This document shows, one piece after another, positions 1-8,528 of a stretch of DNA of 64,000 nt; the stretch's first letter is position 1; each line of letters starts with the position of its first letter. The notes below the pieces were generated by a model that was not told the DNA's origin, did no database searches, and worked only from the letters and a program-made list of their open reading frames with translations. The position numbers were made by a program, and so were the translations under genes. This DNA is from Crocinitomicaceae bacterium (GTDB lineage Bacteria > Bacteroidota > Bacteroidia > Flavobacteriales_G > Salibacteraceae), in the NCBI GenBank assembly GCA_002713215.1, contig PAVO01000039.1:62001-126000 (forward strand), in the 5' to 3' direction.

Positions 1-344
1 CCATGAAAGAGCTTAAGGAACTCAATACATACAAACCCGTTTTGGAGGGCAACACTATTGTAGGTTCAGTTATTTATCTCGATTCGTACGGAAATGCAGT
101 TACCAACATTACCCAATCCCTATTCGAGAGTTTTGGAAAGAACCGGGAATTTACCATAATTACTAAAGTTAGTGGCTATAACATTAAAACCATTCGCGAC
201 AACTACCACGATGTAAATGGTGGTGAACGGCTGGCAATATTCGGAACCAATGGCCACCTGGAAATTGCCATGAACATTGGCGTTGCCGGTAAATTAATGG
301 GCCTAAAAATCAACGACAACATAAAGATTGAGTTTAAAAATTAA
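1..344 (+). CDS. SAM hydrolase (SAM hydroxide adenosyltransferase, DUF62 family), C-terminal part
   Basis: The reading frame is open to the left edge, so this is the 3' end of a longer gene and the ATG at position 3 is probably internal. The visible 113 residues match the C-terminal beta-barrel domain of the SAM hydroxide adenosyltransferase / chlorinase / fluorinase family: a VGSVIYLDSYGNAVTNI segment near residue 20, followed by a FGTNGHLEIAMNIG segment near residue 80. Family members hydrolyse S-adenosylmethionine to adenosine and methionine in the cytoplasm. The N-terminal catalytic domain lies outside the window, so the subtype cannot be judged. The next gene starts 33 bases downstream on the same strand and may be co-transcribed. 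Confidence 0.85.
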   Translation, partial: MKELKELNTYKPVLEGNTIVGSVIYLDSYGNAVTNITQSLFESFGKNREFTIITKVSGYNIKTIRDNYHDVNGGERLAIFGTNGHLEIAMNIGVAGKLMGLKINDNIKIEFKN

Positions 345-377
345 CTCGTCATTTCTTATCTTAAAAACAAGGCTCTT

Positions 378-674
378 ATGTTTATCCGAATTGTAAAAAT
401 GACTTTTAAAAAGGATAAAACAGAAGAATTTCGAGCCATTTTTAACGCTTCAAAAAATAAGATTAGAAATCAACCCGGATGTCAGCATTTAGAATTGCTA
501 AGGGACGTGAACTCCCCTAACATTTTCATGACTTATAGCTATTGGACAGACTCTAAAGATCTAGAAAACTACCGAAAATCTGAACTTTTTGGTCAGGTAT
601 GGAAGGCCACCAAAGCATTATTTGACGACAAACCACAAGCCTGGAGTGTAAATCGGGAATGGATAAGTAACTAG
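378..674 (+). CDS. ABM-fold putative monooxygenase (YgiN-like)
   Basis: This 98-residue protein has the size and pattern of single-domain antibiotic biosynthesis monooxygenase (ABM) proteins: an N-terminal strand (FIRIVKMTF), a helix beginning near residue 14, a GCQHLELLRD strand, and a TYSYWTDSKDLENYRKS stretch where the family has its conserved W and helix. Such ferredoxin-like dimers oxidise quinols or degrade haem or small metabolites, but the substrate cannot be read from the sequence. It follows the SAM hydrolase gene by 33 bases, and I recall similar pairs in other Bacteroidota. There is no signal peptide, so it is cytoplasmic. Confidence 0.8.
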   Translation: MFIRIVKMTFKKDKTEEFRAIFNASKNKIRNQPGCQHLELLRDVNSPNIFMTYSYWTDSKDLENYRKSELFGQVWKATKALFDDKPQAWSVNREWISN

Positions 675-830
675 TCATGCGATTGCGATAGGTTCTTCCT
701 TCACACCATGATAAACGCATTTATCCATATTGAAATGTTCTACCAATATGCAGTAGATTGAAAATATAATGTAATTCTAAAATTTTGAGGCAAAAAAATC
801 AAGATTTCAGAAGCAGATAGCCAGGCTTAA

Positions 831-1232
831 TTGCTAATTTTGCATAGAACTTTTAGCGGTTTGAAGTCTTTAACAGAACACCGATTTTTACCTAATTCTT
901 TTCATGGATTAATAAAGAGGGCCCTTGGTGCAATATTGTTAATCACCTTAATAGGAATCCAACCGACTTCTCTTTTTCTGCAAAATCTTGAAAAGAAAGA
1001 GCTTACCAAAGAGGCTGATGGTAAAGGAGAAAAGGAGGTCAAAGAAGGTAAGGAAGAAATAAAAAATCATCATCATGGATTCCTGGATTCGGATGATGTG
1101 GCAACTTCGGAATCGTTACGATCAAACTACTTAACTCACCTATGCACTAAGCAACTGCTAAAGGTTAATGCGGAGAACAGTAATAAAATAAAGCTATTTT
1201 TACTCCTTTGTAGATTTGTTTTCTACCACTAG
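831..1232 (+). CDS. Small membrane-associated protein with a Lys/Glu-rich and His-cluster segment
   Basis: This 133-residue frame has no ATG; the first usable start is the TTG at 831. It has one hydrophobic segment (about residues 31-52, ALGAILLITLIGIQPTSLFL), then a strongly charged run rich in K and E, then a NHHHGF histidine cluster, and a hydrophobic C-terminus. I do not recognise a family. The composition and the same-strand position ahead of a stress protein and an anion transporter argue for a real gene, but the missing ATG and short length leave doubt. The 156 bases before it show no clear promoter. Confidence 0.4.
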   Translation: MLILHRTFSGLKSLTEHRFLPNSFHGLIKRALGAILLITLIGIQPTSLFLQNLEKKELTKEADGKGEKEVKEGKEEIKNHHHGFLDSDDVATSESLRSNYLTHLCTKQLLKVNAENSNKIKLFLLLCRFVFYH

Positions 1233-1379
1233 TACCTACCCGGTTTTCCTATAACCAGCAACACCAACTCGTTCAAAATTAATTGATTCGTTCATTACTG
1301 CACCGTACGTAAAGAGGAGTACGGTTGCATACTGCAATTCAATATTTAAAAATTTACAGCATTTAAAATACAAGGCATA

Positions 1380-1862
1380 ATGAAAGCAACAGTAGCTATA
1401 TATGGTAATCATGAAAAGGCAATAAAAGCCGTCAAACAATTAGTAAAAAAGGGCATTAATGAAAAAGAGATTTCTCTCGTAGGAAAAGGGGAAATTATTG
1501 AAGACAGAATGCACATTAACTCAATCAAGGGGCTAAAAAAGGCTCCGGTTCCAATAGGTGTTGTTGCCGGAGGAGTTTTGGGCGTTCTGGCGGGTGCCGG
1601 AATGCTTGCCGTTCCAGGGCTTGGTTTTGTTTTCCTTGCCGGAAAATTTGTAGGAGCGTTGGGCGGAATAACAATGGGTATGGCTACCGGTGGTATGACC
1701 TCTTTTTTGGTCTCCATTGGATTTAAAAAAGATCAGGTAGTTAGATATAAAAAACACCTGGAAGAAGGTAATTTCCTGGTTGTTATAAATGGACCCGAAA
1801 ACCATATTGAATTGGCCCATGAAATTCTGCATACTCATGCAGATCATCTTGAACTGCATTAG
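1380..1862 (+). CDS. Glycine-zipper stress-type protein (general stress protein 17M-like)
   Basis: The 160-residue protein begins with a short alpha/beta segment (MKATVAIYGNHEKAIKAVKQLVKKG) of the type seen in YflT / general stress protein 17M proteins. A glycine- and alanine-rich hydrophobic region follows (about residues 57-113, with repeated GxxxG spacings such as GVVAGGVLGVLAGAG). The C-terminus is hydrophilic and His-rich. This looks like a membrane-inserting glycine-zipper protein whose N-terminus stays soluble. It ends just before a perfect terminator-like hairpin and is followed by a SulP anion transporter, suggesting a shared role in envelope or ion homeostasis (inference). The ATG at 1380 is the only sensible start. 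Confidence 0.65.
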   Translation: MKATVAIYGNHEKAIKAVKQLVKKGINEKEISLVGKGEIIEDRMHINSIKGLKKAPVPIGVVAGGVLGVLAGAGMLAVPGLGFVFLAGKFVGALGGITMGMATGGMTSFLVSIGFKKDQVVRYKKHLEEGNFLVVINGPENHIELAHEILHTHADHLELH

Positions 1863-1870
1863 AAATTAAT

Positions 1871-1906
1871 AATTGACCATCCGATAGCATTATTGGATGG
1901 TCAATT
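1871..1906 (+). terminator. Perfect 12-bp stem hairpin between the stress gene and SulP
   Basis: Bases 1871-1882 (AATTGACCATCC) and 1895-1906 (GGATGGTCAATT) are perfect reverse complements with a 12-base loop. The hairpin starts 8 bases after the stop codon of the stress-protein gene and is followed by a moderately T-rich run. It is best read as a transcription terminator or mRNA-stabilising 3' hairpin. It covers the ATG at 1897, which argues against that codon being the start of the SulP gene. Confidence 0.7.
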
Positions 1907-1920
1907 CTGTTCTTAAAGCA

Positions 1921-3600
1921 ATGATTACTTTAAAATCGTTTATAGCATCCAAGGGATCTATAAAACAAGATTTAACGGGTGGATTATTGGCAGCAATCAT
2001 TGGCTTGCCAATGGGTCTTGCCTTTGGAGTTCAGTCAGGACTTGGGCCTCAGGCTGGTATATATACAGCTGTTATTCTAGCATTTTTTGCATCCTTATTT
2101 GGTGGCACCCGAACTTTAATCACTGATCCAACGGGGCCAATGACGGTGGTTGCTGCCTCAGTAGTTGGTTTGGGGTTAGCGCAATCAGGTTCCATTGAAA
2201 GTGCCTGGCCATTAATCGTAGGCACTTTTGTTCTGGCTGGTGTATTTGAGTTGATTTTTGGAATTCTTGATGTTGGGAAATATGTAAAATACCTCCCCTA
2301 CCCGGTTCTTTCGGGGTTTATGGCTGGAATTGGAGTTATTATTATTTCTGTCCAAATATTCCCTCTGCTTGGCCATCCTTCACCAAAGGGGTTCGTAAAC
2401 ATAATGACTCATTTAGACGAACCCATTACACATGTAAACTTTCATTCTTTAGTACTTGGGAGTCTAACTGTTTTTCTAATCTACATTACCCCTTTAATAT
2501 CCAAAAAGGTCCCGGCCATTTTATTGGCAATTGTGGCGACTACTTTATTGTCGGTAGCATTGAATTGGGATGTACCTACCATTGGACAAATTCCACATCA
2601 ATTGCCTGATGACCATTTTACTGATTTGTTTAACCTAAGCTTCAGTGACCTTGAGGTTATGCTAATACCTGCTATAATGCTAGGTGGATTGGGCGTGATA
2701 GATTCCCTTCTAACGTCAGTGGTTGCCGATAACCTTACCAGAACAAAGCACAACAGCAAGTGGACCGTTATCGGACAGGGAATTGGAAATATAATAACAG
2801 GTTTGTTTGGAGGTATTCCAGGTGCAGGAGCTACAATGGGAACGGTGACCAACATAAAGGCCGGTGCAAAAACTCGATTGTCGGGCATTGCAAAAGCCTT
2901 ATTTCTTTTAATCATTGTGGTTAGTATTTCAGATTGGGTAGCTTTCATACCAATGTCAGTCTTAGCTGGAATTCTCATTACCATTGGAATAGGCATTGTT
3001 GATTTAAAAGGGATTAAAATGCTATTGAAGGTTCCAAGACAAGATGCCGCTGTATGGATAATTGTACTACTGGTAACGCTTTTCGATAATTTGCTTGATG
3101 CAGTTGGAATTGGATTTGCACTTTCCGCTATTCTTTTCATTGGAAGAATGTCAAAAATGATGACTGATACGCAACATGCGGTTGCTCTCGATCAGGTTCA
3201 ACGCGACAAAGAAATACCTGAATGGCTTGCGGGTAAAATCTATGTAGACGTTTTCGAAGGTCCCCTGTTCTTTGGCTTTTCTGATCAGTTCAGAAATCAT
3301 TTGGAAGAACTAACCGATGTGGAGGCAATTATTTTTCGCATGGAACATGTTCCTTTCATAGATCAAAGTGGCATTGTAACCATTGAAGCGATTACGGAAG
3401 AATTGCATGAAAGGAATGTAATTGTATTTCTGGTAGGAATGAACGAAAAGGTGATGTGTGACTTTGCCACTGCCAGAGTAATTCCACAGGTTATTGCAGG
3501 AGAAAATTGCGTGGATACAATGGAAGAGTGTATGGGTCGAATAAAAACTATTCTTAAGGCAAACGACAGTTTGGATTATGATAAGTTTAAAGCACAATGA
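1921..3600 (+). CDS. SulP family inorganic anion transporter with STAS domain
   Basis: The protein is an inner-membrane SulP/SLC26 transporter, probably moving sulfate, bicarbonate or another small anion. The N-terminus carries the family signature QDLTGGLLAAIIGLPMGLAF, then about ten to twelve hydrophobic segments, including TDPTGPMTVVAASVV. A cytoplasmic STAS domain fills the last 125 residues, with the core FIDQSGIVTIEAI where antisigma-antagonist-like domains have their DxSG loop. An upstream in-frame ATG at 1897 exists but lies inside the right arm of a 12-bp perfect hairpin, so I prefer the ATG at 1921 (559 residues). The substrate cannot be told from sequence. The upstream stress-protein gene may be its functional partner. 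Confidence 0.9.
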   Translation: MITLKSFIASKGSIKQDLTGGLLAAIIGLPMGLAFGVQSGLGPQAGIYTAVILAFFASLFGGTRTLITDPTGPMTVVAASVVGLGLAQSGSIESAWPLIVGTFVLAGVFELIFGILDVGKYVKYLPYPVLSGFMAGIGVIIISVQIFPLLGHPSPKGFVNIMTHLDEPITHVNFHSLVLGSLTVFLIYITPLISKKVPAILLAIVATTLLSVALNWDVPTIGQIPHQLPDDHFTDLFNLSFSDLEVMLIPAIMLGGLGVIDSLLTSVVADNLTRTKHNSKWTVIGQGIGNIITGLFGGIPGAGATMGTVTNIKAGAKTRLSGIAKALFLLIIVVSISDWVAFIPMSVLAGILITIGIGIVDLKGIKMLLKVPRQDAAVWIIVLLVTLFDNLLDAVGIGFALSAILFIGRMSKMMTDTQHAVALDQVQRDKEIPEWLAGKIYVDVFEGPLFFGFSDQFRNHLEELTDVEAIIFRMEHVPFIDQSGIVTIEAITEELHERNVIVFLVGMNEKVMCDFATARVIPQVIAGENCVDTMEECMGRIKTILKANDSLDYDKFKAQ

Positions 3601-3683
3601 ATCACAAGCCAGGTGTAAAGCGTGAATGGATTGGTGAATGGTTAAGTAGTCTTAAGAAATATATTTTTAGCCAATTGTTCATT

Positions 3684-3691
3684 TAGCTTTG
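3684..3691 (+). promoter_or_regulatory. Bacteroidota -7 box TAGCTTTG for the thioredoxin-like lipoprotein
   Basis: The octamer matches the TAnnTTTG consensus and predicts a transcript starting near 3698, about 20 to 25 bases before the TTG start at 3720. No TTG was found at the usual 17-23 base distance upstream. Confidence 0.4.
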
Positions 3692-3719
3692 AATAGAGTA
3701 ACTAACAATTTGGATAATA

Positions 3720-4271
3720 TTGGCTGCAAAATCAATTTTAGGTCTTGTAATTTTTGTTCTGGTAACGTGCGGTTGTACAGAAAAGCGCCATACATGTAGA
3801 TACGCTGCAATCGAGCATAGTCCGTGGAACTTTAAGATCTTTGTCAATGACTACTTTGGTGCGGTTGAATGCGCTCAAGCGAAAAAGAAACCCATTTTAC
3901 TATGGTTTACCAGTTATGCTGCACAATCAACCCGAAAAATGGAAGAGCAGATTTTACGAGAAGAAAAAATTCACTCCAAACTGAGGGATCAATTTATAGT
4001 TGTCGCTTTGTATGTTGACGATAAGACCAAACTGCCGGATCACGATATTGACACGGTTAGACTTGGAAATCGTCTAAAAATCATGAAAACAATGGGCAAT
4101 TACAATTCTGTATTCCAAATACGTCACTTTAAGAGCAATACTCAGCCTTTATTTGTAACCTTATCCTCCAACGGAGCCAAGGTTTATAACCAATTTGGAT
4201 ACCTCCCGAATGCCAAAAAAGTTGATTCTATTTTATCCCATTCATTACGCCAACATAAAACATCTTTGTAA
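3720..4271 (+). CDS. DsbD-gamma-like thioredoxin-fold lipoprotein lacking the CxxC motif
   Basis: A short N-terminal hydrophobic segment ending in a cysteine (LVTCGCTEK) suggests an exported lipoprotein, though the lipobox is not ideal. The rest resembles the C-terminal thioredoxin domain of Bacteroidota DsbD/thioredoxin proteins: KKKPILLWFTSYAAQSTRKMEE, then VALYVDDKTKLP, then NTQPLFVTLSSNG. In redox-active relatives the segment before RKMEE reads C-x-x-C; here it is AAQS, so both active-site cysteines are gone. The protein is therefore unlikely to be an oxidoreductase and may bind a partner instead (inference). The start is TTG at 3720; no ATG gives the signal segment. The next gene starts 43 bases on, so they may be co-transcribed. 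Confidence 0.7.
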   Translation: MAAKSILGLVIFVLVTCGCTEKRHTCRYAAIEHSPWNFKIFVNDYFGAVECAQAKKKPILLWFTSYAAQSTRKMEEQILREEKIHSKLRDQFIVVALYVDDKTKLPDHDIDTVRLGNRLKIMKTMGNYNSVFQIRHFKSNTQPLFVTLSSNGAKVYNQFGYLPNAKKVDSILSHSLRQHKTSL

Positions 4272-4314
4272 TCCTGAAATCCATATTCAACCATTTTAAT
4301 TTATATCGAATATT

Positions 4315-5679
4315 ATGAGAAGCTTCTTTTTTCTAACATTTACCTTCATTACAACATATACAAATGCACAGCAACAGGCATTTAAACTAAACTTCAATAT
4401 TGAATCCGAATTCGAAAAATTTGGAGATGGTGAATTACTTGACTCCAAGGGTGTTCCAGAGCCCTCTACAACCAAACAATCAGTCTTGTTACTGACTTCA
4501 GAATCATTTACAATAAGTTCGGTCAATAAAGAATCTCGTTACTACGACTTTGATAATGAAATTATACTAACCACAAATAAAGACACATTAAAAAGTGCGG
4601 TCCCTATTTACAGCGTTATTGACTACCGGGTCTCGGAATATACCAATCGAACCTATTTATCGGATATCCTTCAAGCCGGTGGCGTTGGTGATGCCTTAGG
4701 CGATTTAGCAAACCTGGAGAGTATCTTTGGGTTAGAAATCGATAAAAATAGAATCCGTGATTCCATAAAATTATTGAGTTCTAAAAATGTCGATCAGTAT
4801 AGTTTCAAAGGCAATGTACTTGCTAAAGTAAAATACTCTACTTCACCGATTCCAAAGAAGTATCAAAAAGCATTTGCCCGATACATGAGCTATAATTGGC
4901 AAATTCATCCGTACATTAGACAGGAAATAGTCCAAAAAAACCAAATTCCGGAATGGGTTGAATTCAGTTACTCTAATGTTGGTACTAAAACGACCAAACT
5001 TTACACACTTATCAACTCAGAACCAACTTCCTATATTCCATTTGATTTATCCAATAAAAAACTGGTTTACAATAAGTCCAGGGATAATATGAATGAACTT
5101 GTTAATGCAATGAGCATTTCGACTTTAATCGATCCACCGAAGAAATACAATTCGTCAGATTATTTTAATGAAGCTAAAAAACTGGCCAAAGCAGAACAAA
5201 ACTTAAGCGGGCTGCTTCGTTTGTTTCAATACTTGTTGTCAACCGGAGAACAGCCTGTTGATGAAATAAGAGCCATTGCTTCTAAACAAAAGTCCGACAA
5301 TGCGGTCTCCACCTTTATTCAATGCCTGAATCGCCCTAAATCCAAGGAAGAGGCTGAAGAAAAAATCGCATTGCTGGAAGGGCTAATCAAACTCGACGTG
5401 AAGTACGGATTTGTAATGAACATTTTTGCGGCCAACTACATTGAACCCATTGACCAAAGCAAAGCAATTGATTATTTCTACCAAGTGCTTTCAAAGGACC
5501 CGTATATAACCGGTGTATACCTGGATTTAGGAAAAATATATGCAAGTCGTTATCAACATGACGATGCATGGAAGTGTTTTGGTGTAATGTTGGTGCTCAA
5601 ACCCGACCATTCTATGGCACAGGAACTTATGCGAAAGAAATCCGATTTGAAAGAAAACTATCCGGAATACTTTAAATAA
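4315..5679 (+). CDS. Exported protein with C-terminal TPR-like repeats
   Basis: The 454-residue product starts with a signal peptide (MRSFFFLTFTFITTYTNAQ, cleavage near residue 19). The middle has no motif I recognise. The last 170 residues are helical; the segments KAIDYFYQVLSKDPYITGVY and DDAWKCFGVMLVLKPDHSMA follow the tetratricopeptide pattern of paired helices, pointing to a periplasmic or surface scaffold. It follows the CxxC-less thioredoxin-like lipoprotein by 43 bases on the same strand, so the two could act together. It converges with the sugar dehydrogenase gene, with 18 bases between the stops. Confidence 0.7.
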   Translation: MRSFFFLTFTFITTYTNAQQQAFKLNFNIESEFEKFGDGELLDSKGVPEPSTTKQSVLLLTSESFTISSVNKESRYYDFDNEIILTTNKDTLKSAVPIYSVIDYRVSEYTNRTYLSDILQAGGVGDALGDLANLESIFGLEIDKNRIRDSIKLLSSKNVDQYSFKGNVLAKVKYSTSPIPKKYQKAFARYMSYNWQIHPYIRQEIVQKNQIPEWVEFSYSNVGTKTTKLYTLINSEPTSYIPFDLSNKKLVYNKSRDNMNELVNAMSISTLIDPPKKYNSSDYFNEAKKLAKAEQNLSGLLRLFQYLLSTGEQPVDEIRAIASKQKSDNAVSTFIQCLNRPKSKEEAEEKIALLEGLIKLDVKYGFVMNIFAANYIEPIDQSKAIDYFYQVLSKDPYITGVYLDLGKIYASRYQHDDAWKCFGVMLVLKPDHSMAQELMRKKSDLKENYPEYFK

Positions 5680-5697
5680 TTCCAGATTGAGAGGTTC

Positions 5698-7083
5698 TTA
5701 GTTTACGACCAACTTACCCTCTGCAAGAGTACCATTATCAAACACAACCTTCCAGAGGTATATCCCTTCTGTTGTCTTTAAATCAATTGAATTCACTCCA
5801 CCTTCAACCTTCTGCTTTAAAACAGGTCTTCCCATTAAATCAAATAATTGAAAATCTCCGGTTACACCTTCTTGTACCATAAAGTTCAATGGCTGACCTT
5901 CTCGCAATGGGTTCGGGCCTATTTTAATACTCGGCGTACTGCTCAATCCCAGGATTGAGTTAGCTATATATGCTTCATTACTCAATTCAACAATGGTATG
6001 AGTAAACGGTCGTGTATTGCTCCAGGAGCTTCCATTAGTAGCTAAATAGATTTTACCATCAGGAGAAATACAGATATCCCTTAATCGATTAAGTTCATTT
6101 TTTAAGTATTTCTTTTGCGATATAACCGAATCTCCCGTTGTATTAAATCCAAATGCAATCAGGCTTTTATCTTTTAGCACAGTCATTAGGAGCTTATCCT
6201 TAAACTCTGGAATTGCCGGGTGGTCGTACCAAATAATGTCCGAAGGGGCAATGGTAGGAGTCCAAATGACCAAGGGTTCGACTACATTATTGGAATTGCA
6301 AAAAGCTTGTTCCGGTGGAGTATCGCACATACCGGAAACAGTAGGCCAGCCATAGTTTCTATCCGCTTCCAAAATATTCAATTCATCGTCGGTGGTCGGA
6401 CCGTGTTCCGAACTGTAGATCTTTCCGTTCGGTGCTCTCCAGATTCCCTGTGCATTGCGATGGCCATAAGACCAAACATAACTCCTGGGGTCTGGATTAT
6501 CAGAAGGGATGGAACCATCCAGGTTTAAGCGAAGTATTTTACCCACCACTGAGCTTTTATTTTGAGACAGGGGTCTATCCTGAGCGTCTCCGGTACTCAT
6601 GAGCATGGTTTTATCGGGCAGTATAAAAAGACGGCATCCAATGTGAGTGGTGTTTCCCTTAATATCTTCAATGAGTGTGTCTAATGGAGTCAATTTACTT
6701 CCATCGTAATTGTATTTTACCATTCGCTCACGAATGTTACTCCCCGATTGATAGGTATAAGCAATAAACACATGTGGGTTTTTATCAAATTCGGGATGCA
6801 ACACCATGCCCAACAACCCAGCCTCTGATCGTTCGTATACCTGGGAGGAAATATCTAATAACACATGCTGCTTACCTGAAACCGGATCTATCCTGCTCAC
6901 TCTTCCAAATCGCTCGGTGGTCCAGATAAAGTCATCGGGTCCCCAAATAATTTCCCAGGGAATATCCAGGGAATCCTTAACTACTCTCGAAGTGAGTTCG
7001 GTTGAATCAAGCGTATACTTGTTTTGTGCTATCAAGCATTGTATTGACGTAACTAATAATAGACTGAGTAAGGTGCGTTTCAT
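5698..7083 (-). CDS. Secreted PQQ-dependent sugar dehydrogenase-like protein with T9SS type A tail
   Basis: The 461-residue protein has a signal peptide (ends near QCLIAQ), a six-bladed propeller of the glucose/sorbosone dehydrogenase family, and a C-terminal Por-type sorting domain from about residue 385 (IKIGPNPLREGQPLNF to the end). Family landmarks include GHRNAQGIW, SEHGPTTDDELN and NYGWP. The catalytic histidine region of soluble glucose dehydrogenase appears as THIGCRLF, with the histidine kept and the following glycines changed. Members oxidise sugars or other alcohols using bound PQQ at the cell surface; the true substrate is unknown. The start ATG at 7083 gives a clean signal peptide. 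The gene diverges from the RDD gene. Confidence 0.85.
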   Translation of the reverse strand: MKRTLLSLLLVTSIQCLIAQNKYTLDSTELTSRVVKDSLDIPWEIIWGPDDFIWTTERFGRVSRIDPVSGKQHVLLDISSQVYERSEAGLLGMVLHPEFDKNPHVFIAYTYQSGSNIRERMVKYNYDGSKLTPLDTLIEDIKGNTTHIGCRLFILPDKTMLMSTGDAQDRPLSQNKSSVVGKILRLNLDGSIPSDNPDPRSYVWSYGHRNAQGIWRAPNGKIYSSEHGPTTDDELNILEADRNYGWPTVSGMCDTPPEQAFCNSNNVVEPLVIWTPTIAPSDIIWYDHPAIPEFKDKLLMTVLKDKSLIAFGFNTTGDSVISQKKYLKNELNRLRDICISPDGKIYLATNGSSWSNTRPFTHTIVELSNEAYIANSILGLSSTPSIKIGPNPLREGQPLNFMVQEGVTGDFQLFDLMGRPVLKQKVEGGVNSIDLKTTEGIYLWKVVFDNGTLAEGKLVVN

Positions 7084-7164
7084 GTTTTGTTTATTTTGGG
7101 AACGCTAATCTATTCATTATTTCTTATAATATTGACGAGATCAATGAACTGTGCTGAAGGATTA

Positions 7165-7172
7165 TAATTTTG
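7165..7172 (+). promoter_or_regulatory. Bacteroidota -7 box TAATTTTG at the RDD gene start
   Basis: The octamer fits TAnnTTTG exactly and overlaps the TTG codon at 7170. If it is a working promoter, transcription starts near 7176 and translation must begin at the GTG at 7179 or later, as a leaderless or nearly leaderless message. Confidence 0.4.
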
Positions 7173-7706
7173 AGTACCGTGAAAAACAGAATTCTAGGAT
7201 TAAAAAGAAGGCTGGCCGGTATGCTTCTGGATCATATTATCATGAGTTTTGCCTTTGTTCCGGTTCTTATAGTTATCAGTCTAATTTTTGGTACCGGTGA
7301 GCCCATGAACATAAGTGTGATGGAACGGCTTTCTTTTTTAGCCTTGTTTTTCTTCTATTTCAATAAGGATTATTTTGGGGCGAGAAGTTTAGCCAAGCGT
7401 AGTTTAGGGTTAGTGGTCATCAGCAACAAGACCAATGAAAAAGCAATTGAACTTCAATGTTTCTTAAGAAATATTACTATTCCGTTGTGGCCGCTAGAAG
7501 TGTTGGTTACCCTGTTTTCCCGCTCTCGTAGAATGGGAGACTTGATTGCCAATACTCGGGTAGAAGCCTACGATAAAACAAGCATGGCATCCCTAGTTGA
7601 TGATATTAAATCTTACAAACTCAACCCGGTAAGTATGGTGACCATTGGTACTGGAATTGTCTATTCAGTATTTTTATGGTTACTTTTAGGTACACTAAGC
7701 GGTTAA
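7170..7706 (+). CDS. RDD family membrane protein
   Basis: The 178-residue protein carries the RDD domain: LKRRLAGMLLDHIIM in the first transmembrane segment, with the family Arg and Asp, and a second hydrophobic segment near residue 50. The characteristic ARSLAKRSLGLVVI stretch and RRMGDLIANTRV close the domain, and a last hydrophobic helix ends the protein. RDD proteins are small inner-membrane proteins, some of which act in ion or osmolyte transport; the role here is unknown. The longest start is TTG at 7170, but a promoter-like box covers it, so the GTG at 7179 is an alternative. The T9SS cargo gene begins 7 bases after the stop and is probably co-transcribed. Confidence 0.85.
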   Translation: MSTVKNRILGLKRRLAGMLLDHIIMSFAFVPVLIVISLIFGTGEPMNISVMERLSFLALFFFYFNKDYFGARSLAKRSLGLVVISNKTNEKAIELQCFLRNITIPLWPLEVLVTLFSRSRRMGDLIANTRVEAYDKTSMASLVDDIKSYKLNPVSMVTIGTGIVYSVFLWLLLGTLSG

Positions 7707-7713
7707 GCAGATT

Positions 7714-8505
7714 ATGAATAACAGGACTCTACTTTTCACTATCCTATTACTTGGGTTTTTTATTCCAGGTAAAGCCTGTTTGTGGACCTCCCATTCGTTC
7801 TGCTCAACTACAGATTTAAAAAAGAATGAGCTCGTAGTATCCGGCCAAATTGTACACGTGGATACCAACGGCATTGATTTATTGGTTATCGATGTATTAA
7901 GAGGTACGGAGTCGAGGGATACAATTAGAATATGGGATGGAACTGACTTCGATTGCAATGGAATATTCTCCATGGCGGCGGCTGATCTGGGTAAAGTAAA
8001 TGATTCCATTGTGCTTGTATTGCCTCAAATTGATAGCATGCAAAACTCATGGGATGTATTGGGAGACTATAGACGCCCAGATTACTATACATACATCCCA
8101 AGCCTAAAATGGAGTAACGGCATTTTAAACGGATTGGCCATAGGCATGACAGGAGATATGCCGTCAAATCAGCTCTTGAAAGTTAAGTACTCCGATTTTA
8201 AGGATCAGTGGAAAAAGAATAACGGATGCCTGGGCTTAACAAGTATGAAAGAAGGTTTATCTACCCAAGAATTTGTACGGTATCAGAATCCGATTTCCTC
8301 TACATTGAATTTGACTTTTAATTCAGTTAGTGAGAATGCTATTAATATTCAAATTTTTAATTCGCACGGTGCTTTAATTATTAGCCAAAGTATAATTGAA
8401 ACAGAGGTTGATATTGATTTTACGGTTTATAACTCAGGAATCTATGTCGTTCGACTTTACCAAAATAATAGACCAGCTGAGACCTTTAGGATAATTAAGG
8501 AATAG
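7714..8505 (+). CDS. Secreted protein of unknown function with T9SS type A tail
   Basis: A signal peptide (MNNRTLLFTILLLGFFIPGKA) is followed by a cysteine-bearing domain (CLWTSHSFC, then FDCNGIF and NNGCLG) that I do not recognise. The last 70 or so residues form a Por-type sorting domain (YQNPISSTLNLTF, IQIFNSHGALI, GIYVVRLY, ending IIKE). The product should be exported by T9SS and anchored or released at the cell surface. The four conserved-looking cysteines could form disulfides. It follows the RDD gene by 7 bases. It converges with the DUF4301 gene. Confidence 0.75.
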   Translation: MNNRTLLFTILLLGFFIPGKACLWTSHSFCSTTDLKKNELVVSGQIVHVDTNGIDLLVIDVLRGTESRDTIRIWDGTDFDCNGIFSMAAADLGKVNDSIVLVLPQIDSMQNSWDVLGDYRRPDYYTYIPSLKWSNGILNGLAIGMTGDMPSNQLLKVKYSDFKDQWKKNNGCLGLTSMKEGLSTQEFVRYQNPISSTLNLTFNSVSENAINIQIFNSHGALIISQSIIETEVDIDFTVYNSGIYVVRLYQNNRPAETFRIIKE

Positions 8506-8528
8506 ACTTATGTCGTATGATTTACAAT

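Noticed and set aside
1236-1439. A 67-codon minus-strand frame
   Set aside because: It spans the intergenic region and the start of the stress-protein gene, with an unusual Cys/Tyr/Phe-rich translation and no supporting signal.
2598-3140. A 180-codon open frame on the minus strand
   Set aside because: It lies wholly antisense to the SulP transporter, whose motifs are clear, and its own translation shows no domain or signal.
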